Below, piece after piece: positions 8,346 through 16,615 of a stretch of DNA of 64,000 bases; the stretch's first letter is position 1, and every line of letters begins with the position of its first letter. The DNA comes from Bradyrhizobium sp. CCGUVB4N (lineage in GTDB: Bacteria > Pseudomonadota > Alphaproteobacteria > Rhizobiales > Xanthobacteraceae). The stretch covers positions 744,001 to 808,000 of the forward strand of contig NZ_JANADP010000001.1 in assembly GCF_024199945.1 (NCBI RefSeq). The letters are read 5' to 3'. Position numbers and translations under genes: made by a program. The notes beneath the pieces are model-generated. The model was given only the letters and a program-made list of their open reading frames with translations. It searched no databases and was not told the DNA's origin.

Positions 8346-9161
8346 CTAGTGTTCGCGGGGAGCTCCCCCAAACACCCGATCCAACGCCGCGTCATACGTC
8401 GCCTGCACCAGCTCCGGATGCAGCTTTGCCAGCGCTTCCATCATCACACCGGAATTGATCTCCAGCACGCGCCAGTCGCCGTCGACGCGCACCACGTCGA
8501 TCGACGCGAAGGTGATGCCGATGGCGCTCGCGGCCTCGATCGCGAGTTTCACGCAAGCTGCGCGAGTCTCACCGTCCTCCAGCAGCACCGGCCTTGCGCC
8601 GGCATCGAGATTGTGGCGCCAGTCCGCGCCACGCTGCTTGCTGTAGACGACGCGGGGTTGATCATCGAGCAGGATCACGCGGACCTCGTCCTCGATCTCG
8701 ATATAGGGCGAGATCACGAGCCCGGTGCTCATCGAAAAGACTTCGTCAGCCGCGCGGTCGAGCTCCGTCCCTGTCGCCACCCTGAAGACCGATCGTCCTG
8801 ACGTCCCCTCGTTCGGCTTCACCACGACGCCTTGCGGATGGTCGTGAAGCAGCCCAAGCATGGCCTCGCGCCAGGCGGCATCAACGACATTCCTGCCGAG
8901 CTTCGGGTTGAGGAACAGGTGATGCGGAATGCAGGGCACGCCTTCAAGCGACAGCGCCTCCGATGTCGCCGATTTGTCGTTGGCGAGCCGATGTGCGATC
9001 GCGCTGTTGAGGCCGGTGTCGTAGCCGAAGGCGAAGCGGCGCATCCCGCCACGACGCATCGCGATCAGCCAGCCGCCCGCGCGGACGTCGACGGCGATGC
9101 CATGGCGCATGCCATAGCTCCTGATCGCCTGGACGAAGATCCGCTCGCCGCTTGCCGCCAT
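8346..9161 (-). CDS. ATP-grasp domain protein
   Basis: A 271-residue soluble protein with an ATP-grasp fold. VVVKPNEGTSGRSVF (about 120-135) is the ATP-binding lysine strand and glycine loop, ISPYIEIEDEVRV is the E-x-E-R strand, and VLEINSGVMME is the metal-binding segment. It resembles RimK and cyanophycin-synthetase C-domains, which join a carboxylate to an amine via an acyl phosphate. There is no partner gene to show the substrate, and the neighbours are unrelated. The ATG at 9161 begins a sequence that already looks like the family's N-terminal domain. Confidence 0.85.
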   Translation of the reverse strand: MAASGERIFVQAIRSYGMRHGIAVDVRAGGWLIAMRRGGMRRFAFGYDTGLNSAIAHRLANDKSATSEALSLEGVPCIPHHLFLNPKLGRNVVDAAWREAMLGLLHDHPQGVVVKPNEGTSGRSVFRVATGTELDRAADEVFSMSTGLVISPYIEIEDEVRVILLDDQPRVVYSKQRGADWRHNLDAGARPVLLEDGETRAACVKLAIEAASAIGITFASIDVVRVDGDWRVLEINSGVMMEALAKLHPELVQATYDAALDRVFGGAPREH

Positions 9162-9550
9162 CTGTTCAGTCGCCTGTCCGGATCATCGTTCCTGTCGCCA
9201 AAAGCCGCAAAAATGCGGGAAACGACGCCAGGCATGGGTGAAAGTCAGAGCTATTCTTAATGAAATTCTCGCGAGCAGGATGGAAATTAAGTGCTGCAAT
9301 TGCGCCAGAAAGGGAAAAGAAATTGCCCTCCGTGCGCCCCGGACAGCAGATCCGTTAATGATGTGGCCATTTCCGCCGCAAATGCCGCTTTGACCGGCAT
9401 CAATTGCATCCGGAACGAGGTTGATTATTGGTCTCAATGGCGTAGATCACACACGCGAAATCCTCCGCCATGGCAATGGTGTCCGCCCCGTTTTCAGGGC
9501 CGGGCAATGCTTTTGCCCTAAAACCGCAATTATTCGGAATATCGAAAATC
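9162..9550. other. 389-bp gene-free region upstream of the ferredoxin-NADP reductase
   Basis: It separates two divergent genes and must hold both promoters. I see AT-richer patches near 9247-9262 and 9520-9550 but no convincing -35/-10 pair, operator palindrome or repeat. Short frames here do not look coding. Confidence 0.5.
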
Positions 9551-10324
9551 ATGAGCGCGTTTTACCGAGAGAAGGTTCTTTCCGTCCAGCACTGGACCGA
9601 CACGCTGTTCAGCTTCCGCGCCACGCGCGATACCGGCTTCCGCTTCCAGAACGGCCAGTTCGCGATGATCGGCCTCGAGGTCGACGGCCGTCCGCTGCTG
9701 CGGGCCTACAGCATGGCCAGCGCCAATCACGAGGAAGAGCTCGAATTCTTCTCGATCAAGGTGCAGGACGGTCCGCTGACCTCGCGCCTGCAGAAGATCA
9801 AGGAAGGCGACACCATCCTGGTCGGCCGCAAGGCGACCGGCACGCTGATCACCGACAATCTCATTCCCGGCAAGCGGCTGATGCTGCTCTCGACCGGCAC
9901 CGGGCTTGCGCCCTTCGCCAGCCTGATCAAGGACCCCGAGGTCTATGAGCAGTTCGAGAGCATCGTGCTGGTGCACGGCTGCCGCCAGGTCTCCGAGCTC
10001 GCCTATGGCGAGAAGCTCGTCGCGAGCCTGCGCGAGGACGAGCTGTTCGGCGAGCTGCTCGCGGACAAGCTGATCTATTATCCGACCGTGACCCGCGAAC
10101 CGTTCCGCAACCGCGGCCGTATCACCGACCTCATCAGCTCCGAGCAGATCTTCAACGACATCGGCCAGGGCCCGCTCGACATCGCAACCGACCGCATCAT
10201 GATGTGCGGCAGCCCGGCGATGCTCGAAGAACTGAAGGTGATGTTCGAAGGCCGCGATTTCATCGAAGGCTCCGGCAACAAGCCCGGCCATTTCGTGATC
10301 GAGAAGGCATTCGTCGAGCGCTGA
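9551..10324 (+). CDS. fpr: Ferredoxin--NADP+ reductase
   Basis: A 257-residue FAD enzyme moving electrons between NADPH and ferredoxin/flavodoxin. The FAD-binding RAYSMAS (about residue 51), the NADP pyrophosphate loop LLSTGTGLAPFASL and MMCGSPAML are clear. It ends FVIEKAFVER, where plant-type enzymes have a terminal tyrosine, as is usual for bacterial subclass I enzymes. The length fits this class. I chose the ATG at 9551 (MSAFYREKVLS) over one 81 bp upstream because family members begin here. It is monocistronic and followed by a repeat. Confidence 0.92.
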   Translation: MSAFYREKVLSVQHWTDTLFSFRATRDTGFRFQNGQFAMIGLEVDGRPLLRAYSMASANHEEELEFFSIKVQDGPLTSRLQKIKEGDTILVGRKATGTLITDNLIPGKRLMLLSTGTGLAPFASLIKDPEVYEQFESIVLVHGCRQVSELAYGEKLVASLREDELFGELLADKLIYYPTVTREPFRNRGRITDLISSEQIFNDIGQGPLDIATDRIMMCGSPAMLEELKVMFEGRDFIEGSGNKPGHFVIEKAFVER

Positions 10325-10341
10325 TTGGCGTAAGCACAGCT

Positions 10342-10468
10342 GTCGTCCCGGCGAACACCGGGACCCATACCGCGGAATCTATCGATTGCGGATGGTAGGC
10401 GTACCGAACGACTAGTCTTCATCAAACTACTCCCTGGGGTTATGGGTCCCGGCGTTCGCCGGGACGAC
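10342..10468. repeat. Paired-hairpin intergenic repeat, copy 2
   Basis: The left arm GTCGTCCCGGCGAACACCGGGAC and the right arm GTCCCGGCGTTCGCCGGGACGAC are near-perfect inverted copies around a core with CCCATACC and TTATGG. It lies 18 bp after the fpr stop and could act as its terminator. Confidence 0.85.
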
Positions 10469-10631
10469 GTGTGATTGGAATCTCACCTCACACTCGCCGG
10501 CTGCCGCCACTCCCCCTCACCATCCTCCCCCGACTTTGTTATTGGCGTCGCCCGCGTGCGCCTTGTTATAAGCTCGCGTCAAAATCTCGCAGCGATGTTG
10601 CGATGCGAGAAGTGGGGGAGCTGCGCACGCC

Positions 10632-11510
10632 TTGTCAGCGATCGACCATGGTCGTCCGCCGAGACCGACTGCCTATGTGCTGGCGGGCGGCGGCAGTTTC
10701 GGGGCGATCCAGGTCGGCATGATGCATGCGCTGGCCAAGCACGGGGTCGTCGCCGACCTCGTGGTCGGATCAAGCGTCGGCGCGATCAACGGCGCCTATT
10801 ATGCCGGCGATCCCTCGCTCAAGGGCGTGCTCGGGCTGGAAGCGATCTGGCGCAGCCTGAAACGGCAAGACGTCTTCCCGGTCACATGGCGAACGCTGCT
10901 CGGCTTCATGTGGCGGCGGGACTTCCTGATTCCGCATGACGGCATCCGCAAGCTGATCGAGGATCATCTGCCCTATCGCAATGTGCAGGAGGCCCAGCTG
11001 CCCCTGCACATCGTCACCACCGATTTCGTCTCCGGCGAGAGCGTGGTGCTGTCGGATGGCCCGGTGGTCGAGGCGATCCTGGCGTCGACCGCGATCCCCG
11101 GCGCCTTTACGCCGGTCCACTACCGGAACCTCTTCCTTGCCGACGGTGCGATCTCCTCGAATACGCCGGTCCGGATTGCGGTGAAGATGGGCGCAAAGCG
11201 GTTGATCGTGCTGCCGGCCGGGCATGCCTGTGCGGTCGAAACGCCTCCCGTCGGTGCGGTCGCCAATGCCCTGCATGCGCTGACGCTGCTGACCGCGCGG
11301 CAGTTGGTGGCCGAGCTCGAAGCACTCTCCCCCGATATCGAATATGTCGTGGTGCCGCCGCTGTGCCCGATGGTCGGATCACCCTACGATTTCTCGCGCA
11401 CAGGCGAACATATCGATCGCGCGATCGAAGCGACCGGCGAATGGCTGGCGCGGGGCGGCCTCGAACGGCACGGTGTGATCCCGCACGAGGCGCAGCTGCA
11501 CGGCCATTGA
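10632..11510 (+). CDS. Patatin-like phospholipase family protein (RssA type)
   Basis: A 292-residue acyl hydrolase. The oxyanion loop GGGSFGAIQVG is at about residues 19-29, the nucleophile elbow GSSVGA follows, and the catalytic aspartate is in ADGAISSNTPV, giving the Ser-Asp dyad of patatins. These enzymes deacylate phospholipids or related lipids. The start is TTG at 10632, with GGGGGAG 11 nt upstream; no ATG in frame keeps the conserved N-terminus. No signal peptide is visible. Confidence 0.88.
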   Translation: MSAIDHGRPPRPTAYVLAGGGSFGAIQVGMMHALAKHGVVADLVVGSSVGAINGAYYAGDPSLKGVLGLEAIWRSLKRQDVFPVTWRTLLGFMWRRDFLIPHDGIRKLIEDHLPYRNVQEAQLPLHIVTTDFVSGESVVLSDGPVVEAILASTAIPGAFTPVHYRNLFLADGAISSNTPVRIAVKMGAKRLIVLPAGHACAVETPPVGAVANALHALTLLTARQLVAELEALSPDIEYVVVPPLCPMVGSPYDFSRTGEHIDRAIEATGEWLARGGLERHGVIPHEAQLHGH

Positions 11511-11681
11511 ATTGGTCACTGATTTGTCATGTGATTGAATCTATTGCAGTGCGAAAGCTGCCCGTCCGGACGGATTGATCTGAAGCGTGCGGATTCGGTA
11601 GCCTCAAGACAGGTCCGCGTCATATCCATAGACGCGGCGCGGGCGTATCATACCCCGTCATGCTGACGAGAGGACGTGGTC

Positions 11682-13349
11682 GTGGCCAACGAGAACAAGA
11701 CGCAAGCTTCGTCCGAAGGGCTGATGGAAACCCTGCTGCTTCCATTTTCGCCACGCTTCATCATCCTGACGATCTGCGCGGTCGTCACTGCGCTGCTGAT
11801 CGGCATCGGCATCGCTGACCGCAAGATCTTCGACATCCTCTTGATCCCGATCTGCATCTTCGGCGCCCTGACGCTGCTCGGCGTCCGCGATCTCATGCAG
11901 AAAGGTCACGCGGTCCTGCGCAACTACCCGATCTCGGCGCATATCCGCTTCCTGCTCGAAGAGATCAGGCCGGAGATGCGGCAGTATTTCTTCGAGAGCG
12001 AGAAGGACGGCATGCCGTTCTCGCGCGACATCCGCGCGGTGGTTTATCAACGCGCCAAGATGCAGCTCGACAAGCGTCCGTTCGGCACCCAGGAGGATGT
12101 CTATCGCGAGGGCTATGAGTGGATGCATCATTCGGTGTCGCCGAAGGCGCATGCCGAGGAGAAGTTTCGCGTCACCATCGGCGGGCCGGATTGCGCAAAG
12201 CCCTATTCGGCCTCGGTGTTCAACATCTCGGCGATGAGTTTTGGCGCGCTCAGCCCCAACGCCGTGCGCGCGCTCAATGCCGGTGCCAAGAAGGGCGGGT
12301 TCGCCCACGACACCGGTGAAGGCGGCTTCAGCCCCTATCACGCCGAGATGGGCGGCGACATCATCTGGGAAATCGGCTCCGGCTATTTCGGCTGCCGTCA
12401 TCTCGACGGCACCTTCGATCCCGAGGCGTTCGCGCGTGTCGCCGGCCAGGACCAGATCAAGATGGTCGAGCTCAAGATCAGCCAGGGCGCCAAGCCCGGC
12501 CATGGCGGCGTGCTGCCGGCGGCGAAGGTCTCGGAGGAGATCTCGAAAATCCGCGGCGTCTCGATGGGCGAGGATTGCATCTCGCCGGCCTCGCATCGCG
12601 CCTTCTCCACGCCTGTCGGCATGATGCAGTTCATCGCCGAGATGCGACGACTCTCCGGCGGCAAGCCGGCCGGCTTCAAGCTCTGTATCGGCCATCCCTG
12701 GGAGTTTCTGGCGATCTGCAAGGCGATGCTGGAGACCGGCATCTATCCCGATTTCATCGTGGTCGACGGCAACGAGGGCGGTACCGGCGCCGCGCCGCTG
12801 GAGTTCATGGACCATCTGGGCATGCCGATGCGCGAGGGCGTCAACTTCGTCCATAACGCGCTGGTCGGGATCAATGCCCGCGACCGCATCAAGATTGGTG
12901 CGTCCGGCAAGATCGCCACCGCCTTCGACATGGCGCGGGCGATGGCGATCGGCGCCGACTGGTGCAACTCGGCGCGCGGCTTCATGTTCTCGCTCGGCTG
13001 CATCCAGTCGCTGAGCTGTCACACCGATCGATGCCCGACCGGCGTTGCGACGCAGGATCCGACGCGAGCGCGCGCGCTTTACGTGCCGCTCAAGATCGAC
13101 CGCGTGCACAATTATCACCACGCGACGCTGCACTCGCTGACCGAGCTGATCGCCGCGGCCGGCCTGACCCATCCGCAGGAACTGCGCCCGGTCCATTTCA
13201 GCCAGCGGACCTCGACGACCCATGTGCAATCCTTCGCGCAGCTTTATCCGCCGCTGCGCCCGGGTGAACTGCTCGAAGGCACGGAAGACCCGCGGTTCCG
13301 AGACGCCTGGCGGATGGCACAGGCGGCATCATTCCAGCCGGCGCTGTGA
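11682..13349 (+). CDS. Membrane-anchored FMN-binding glutamate-synthase-like protein
   Basis: A 555-residue protein: two membrane helices near residues 17-65, then a glutamate synthase central-domain barrel. The FMN/substrate motifs SAMSFGALSPNAVRALNAGA, LKISQGAKPGHGG, VVDGNEGGTGAAPLEF and GADWCNSARGFMF are present, and the cysteine cluster SCHTDRCPTG matches the iron-sulfur ligands of GltB. The glutaminase and NADPH subunits are absent, so full glutamate synthase activity is not expected. GTG at 11682 was chosen over GTG 11676 because AGAGGA then sits 7 nt upstream. The family is widespread, role unknown. Confidence 0.88.
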   Translation: MANENKTQASSEGLMETLLLPFSPRFIILTICAVVTALLIGIGIADRKIFDILLIPICIFGALTLLGVRDLMQKGHAVLRNYPISAHIRFLLEEIRPEMRQYFFESEKDGMPFSRDIRAVVYQRAKMQLDKRPFGTQEDVYREGYEWMHHSVSPKAHAEEKFRVTIGGPDCAKPYSASVFNISAMSFGALSPNAVRALNAGAKKGGFAHDTGEGGFSPYHAEMGGDIIWEIGSGYFGCRHLDGTFDPEAFARVAGQDQIKMVELKISQGAKPGHGGVLPAAKVSEEISKIRGVSMGEDCISPASHRAFSTPVGMMQFIAEMRRLSGGKPAGFKLCIGHPWEFLAICKAMLETGIYPDFIVVDGNEGGTGAAPLEFMDHLGMPMREGVNFVHNALVGINARDRIKIGASGKIATAFDMARAMAIGADWCNSARGFMFSLGCIQSLSCHTDRCPTGVATQDPTRARALYVPLKIDRVHNYHHATLHSLTELIAAAGLTHPQELRPVHFSQRTSTTHVQSFAQLYPPLRPGELLEGTEDPRFRDAWRMAQAASFQPAL

Positions 13350-13373
13350 GGCGGCAGCCCACCGCATGATACC

Positions 13374-13393
13374 GCCGCGGCCTGCCGCGGCGT
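13374..13393 (+). terminator. Candidate terminator after the glutamate-synthase-like gene
   Basis: CGCCGCGG (13374-13381) and CCGCGGCG (13386-13393) form an 8-bp GC stem with a 4-nt loop, 24 bp after the stop. The following TAAATTCG is only weakly T-rich. Confidence 0.5.
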
Positions 13394-13455
13394 AAATTCG
13401 TCGCGAAAAGGTTGTATCTTAACCTTTGTGTCAGCTTCGGGTGTAAATTGGCCCG

Positions 13456-13698
13456 ATGGACGAAGAACGGCGCGACAAGGCCAGGCACCGCGTATTGAAG
13501 GCCGGAACCATCGAGTTCGGCGGCGGCGCGATCGACTGCACCGTCCGCAATTTCTCCGACACCGGCGCCGCCCTCGACGTCACCAGCCCGGTCGGCATTC
13601 CCGAGCAGTTTACCCTGTCGATCAAGGCAGATGGCGCGCATCTCGCCTGCACCGTGGTGTGGCGCAAGGAAAAGCGGATCGGGGTGAGGTTCGGGTGA
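13456..13698 (+). CDS. PilZ-domain protein
   Basis: An 80-residue single-domain protein. RDKARHR near the N-terminus gives the arginines of the RxxxR c-di-GMP motif, and NFSDTGAALDV gives the (D/N)xSxxG motif; CTVVWRKEKRIGVRF is the usual last strand. PilZ domains bind cyclic di-GMP and pass the signal to a partner. The only c-di-GMP enzyme in the window is 35 kb away at 48484. No clear SD precedes the ATG. Confidence 0.88.
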   Translation: MDEERRDKARHRVLKAGTIEFGGGAIDCTVRNFSDTGAALDVTSPVGIPEQFTLSIKADGAHLACTVVWRKEKRIGVRFG

Positions 13699-13733
13699 GG
13701 AATGTGGCGTAAGCTCGCCCAGCAAATTCAGGT

Positions 13734-13864
13734 GTCGTCCCGGCGAAGGCCGGGACCCATAACCCCAGGATTAGGTTTGGTGAAGACTGTCAGTTGCGCG
13801 GTACTGCTACCTGCGCACTATCGATAAATCACGCGGTATGGGTCCCGGCCTTCGCCGGGACGAC
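13734..13864. repeat. Paired-hairpin intergenic repeat, copy 3
   Basis: The arms GTCGTCCCGGCGAAGGCCGGGAC and GTCCCGGCCTTCGCCGGGACGAC are exact inverted copies. Each is itself a hairpin (GTCCCGGC-GAAG-GCCGGGAC has an 8-bp stem). It fills the gap between the convergent PilZ and CNNM genes. Confidence 0.88.
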
Positions 13865-13879
13865 AGCTGAGATCGGTGC

Positions 13880-15178
13880 TCACCCCGTCTCGACTTCACC
13901 CAGCCGGCTCGCCAGGATCTTGTCGATCCTCCTGCCGTCGAGATCGACCACCTCGATATGCCAGCCACTGAGATCGAAGGCGTCGCCGACATTGGGCAGC
14001 ACGTTGAATTGCTGCAGCACCAGTCCGGCCACGGTGTTGTAGCGATGATGCGGCGGCAGCTCGATGCTGAGGAGTTCGCCGAACTCGTCGACCGGCATCC
14101 AGCCCGAGACGAGCAGTGATGAGTCGGCGCGCCTGACATAAGCCGGCTCCGGCGGGCCTTCCTCGGAATGGAAGGCGCCGACGATCGACTCCAGGATATC
14201 GGCGGCGGTGACCACGCCTTCAAAGGCGCCGTATTCGTCATAGACGAACCCGACGTGAACCGGCGCAGCCCTCAGGATTGCCAGCACATCGCGGGCATCG
14301 GCCGACGCGGGAATGCTCGGCGCTTCGCGGACAAGCGCCCGCAGATCCGGCGTGCGCTCGTTCATGTACGCGACCAGCAGGTCCTTCGCCTGGAGCACGC
14401 CGATCGGTGCGTCGCGATCGCCGTCGGAGACGGGAAAGCGCGAATGCGGGCTCTTTGCGATCAGCGCCTGGATCGCTGCCTGATCGTCGTTGAGGTCGAT
14501 CTCGTCGACCTCGGTGCGCGGCGTCATCACGGCGCCGACCGGGCGGTCGCCGAGCCGCATCACGCCGGCGATCATCTCCTTTTCGCCGGGCTCGAGCACG
14601 CCTGCGCTCTCGGCCTCGTTGACGAGGTGATGGATCTCGTCCTCCGACACCTTCTCCTCGGCCTTGCCGCCGCGGCCGAGCAGCGTGAGGATCAGCTTGC
14701 CGGAGAGGTCGAGCAGAAACACCAACGGCAGCGAGACCCGTGCCAGCACATGCATCGCGGGCGCGACCTTGACCGCGATGCTTTCGGGATCGCGCAGCGC
14801 GACCTGCTTCGGCACCAGCTCGCCGACAATCAGGGTCGCATAGGTGATGATCGTGACGACGATGCCGACGCCGACGATGTCGGCAATGCCCGAGGACAGG
14901 CCGAGCTCGACCAGCCATTGCGTCAGCCGCTGCCCGAGCGTTGCGCCGGAGAACGCGCCCGAGAGCACACCGACCAGCGTGATGCCGATCTGCACCGTCG
15001 AGAGGAACTTTCCGGGATCGGCGGCCAGCATCAGCGCGCGCTCGGCGCCGCGCACGCCCTTGGCGGCCAGCAGCGACAGCCGCGCGGGGCGCGACGAGAC
15101 CACGGCGAGCTCGGACATGGACAACAGGCCGTTGATGACGATCAGGACGACGACGATGATGAGTTCGACAGACAACAT
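13880..15178 (-). CDS. Hemolysin-family membrane protein (CNNM/DUF21 - CBS pair - CorC_HlyC)
   Basis: A 432-residue protein in the usual order: DUF21 membrane domain with about four helices (MLSVELIIVVVLIVINGLLS...), paired CBS domains in the middle (TPRTEVDEIDLND, GVLQAKDLL, FVYDEYGAFEGVVT), and a C-terminal CorC_HlyC domain. CNNM/CorC proteins are tied to Mg2+/Co2+ homeostasis; true hemolysin activity is not implied. Either TTG 15187 or ATG 15178 could start it. Neither has a good SD, so I chose the ATG. Confidence 0.9.
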   Translation of the reverse strand: MLSVELIIVVVLIVINGLLSMSELAVVSSRPARLSLLAAKGVRGAERALMLAADPGKFLSTVQIGITLVGVLSGAFSGATLGQRLTQWLVELGLSSGIADIVGVGIVVTIITYATLIVGELVPKQVALRDPESIAVKVAPAMHVLARVSLPLVFLLDLSGKLILTLLGRGGKAEEKVSEDEIHHLVNEAESAGVLEPGEKEMIAGVMRLGDRPVGAVMTPRTEVDEIDLNDDQAAIQALIAKSPHSRFPVSDGDRDAPIGVLQAKDLLVAYMNERTPDLRALVREAPSIPASADARDVLAILRAAPVHVGFVYDEYGAFEGVVTAADILESIVGAFHSEEGPPEPAYVRRADSSLLVSGWMPVDEFGELLSIELPPHHRYNTVAGLVLQQFNVLPNVGDAFDLSGWHIEVVDLDGRRIDKILASRLGEVETG

Positions 15179-15288
15179 TGTGCGCAAGGGGGAGGGACAA
15201 TCAGCCCGGCGGTCGCCGGGCCAAGTCCTTTATATATGAAAGCGATGCGCGCTTTGCCCGGTTCCGACCAAATTGTCGCAGGCGAAGT

Positions 15289-16602
15289 TCAGGTGCTTTC
15301 GCCGGGATTTTCCAGGCTGAACGTCTCCGACTGCTCGTCATAGGCGAACAGCTCGGCATAACGGCCCCAGGACACGACGGTCTTCAGCGTCTCGTCGGCA
15401 TAGTCTTCGGACATGTAGTCTTCGAGCTCGTTGCGGAACCGTGCCGCGGGCGCGGTGTGCGAGGGCCGCTCGTCGAGCACGCGACGGATCAATCCCATCA
15501 CCGGAACGTATGTGACGAGGTGCTCGGCGAACAGCTTCTTGCGCGCGTCGGTCTCGAGATGGGCAAAACGCTTGCCCGCGTCGGTGAGCACGAGGTCGCC
15601 TTCGCTCAAATGGGCGAACCGCAACAGTTGCAGCGATTCGCCGAGATGAAGGATTTCGTCGGCCTCGAGCTGAAGCTGGCCGGCGAGCACCGGCAGGTCC
15701 GCATGTCCGTTGTAGGGCGCGCCCGCCAGCGTCTCGATCAGGCCGGACAGCACGTTGGACGATACATGGTGCAGGGTCATGCCGACGCCGGAACCGGGAA
15801 TGCCTTCGATCGCGGGCACCTTGGGCTCCGCACGCTGCGTCATGCGCGCGTAGATGCTGTCGACGAGCTGGCGGAAATGCGGATCGAGCCGATTGCGTGG
15901 ATGTGCCAGCTCGACCTTGATCTCGACGGCGACCCGCCCCGGATTCGACGAGAATACCAGGATGCGATCGCACATCAGGACGGCCTCCTCGATATTGTGT
16001 GTCACCATCAGGATCGATTTGATCGGCAGCCGGCCTTCGACCCAGAGATCGATCAGGTCGGTTCGCAGTGTCTCGGCGGTGAGCACGTCGAGCGCCGAGA
16101 ACGGCTCGTCCATCAGGAGCAAGTCCGGATGCACGACCAGCGCGCGGGCGAAGCCGACACGCTGGCGCATGCCGCCCGACAATTCCTTGGGAAAGGCCGA
16201 CTCGAATCCGTCGAGGCCGATCAGGTCGATCGCGGCGAGCGCGCGCTTGCGCCGCTCGGCGGCATCGACGCCCAGTGCCTCCAGTCCGAGCTCGACGTTT
16301 TGCAGCACCGTCAGCCAGGGAAACAGCGCGAACGACTGGAAGACCATGGCGACGCCGTTCGGCGGTCCCGCGATGACCTCGCCGCGGCAGGTCGCCTGTC
16401 CCGTGGACGGTGCGACCAGACCGGCGATGATCCGCAGCAGCGTGGATTTGCCGGAGCCGGAGCGGCCGAGCAACCCGACGATCTCGCCGGAGCGGATCGT
16501 CAGGTCGACGTTCTCCAGCACCAGCAACTGCTCGCCGCTGCCCTTCGGAAAGGACCGGCAGACACCGCGGATATCGATGAGCGCAGGGGGGTGATCGAGC
16601 AT
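15289..16602 (-). CDS. NitT/TauT-type ABC transporter ATPase with C-terminal AAA-associated domain
   Basis: A 437-residue ATPase. The N-terminal 250 residues are a nitrate/taurine-class ABC domain: Walker A GRSGSGKST, Q-loop VFQSFALFPW, signature LSGGMRQRVGFARAL, Walker B LLLMDEPFSALD, and H-loop MVTHN. The remaining ~170 residues are the AAA-associated domain found on a subset of these ATPases. It is last in a minus-strand operon, 13 bp after the permease, with SD GAGGAG before the ATG. No binding protein is encoded next to it. The substrate is unknown. Confidence 0.92.
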   Translation of the reverse strand: MLDHPPALIDIRGVCRSFPKGSGEQLLVLENVDLTIRSGEIVGLLGRSGSGKSTLLRIIAGLVAPSTGQATCRGEVIAGPPNGVAMVFQSFALFPWLTVLQNVELGLEALGVDAAERRKRALAAIDLIGLDGFESAFPKELSGGMRQRVGFARALVVHPDLLLMDEPFSALDVLTAETLRTDLIDLWVEGRLPIKSILMVTHNIEEAVLMCDRILVFSSNPGRVAVEIKVELAHPRNRLDPHFRQLVDSIYARMTQRAEPKVPAIEGIPGSGVGMTLHHVSSNVLSGLIETLAGAPYNGHADLPVLAGQLQLEADEILHLGESLQLLRFAHLSEGDLVLTDAGKRFAHLETDARKKLFAEHLVTYVPVMGLIRRVLDERPSHTAPAARFRNELEDYMSEDYADETLKTVVSWGRYAELFAYDEQSETFSLENPGEST

Positions 16603-16615
16603 GATGGTCTCCTCG

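Noticed and set aside
9400..9550. FNR/FixK-type box before fpr (TTGATTATTGG...TCAA)
   Set aside because: The spacing between the TTG and CAA halves is wrong for the 14-bp consensus.
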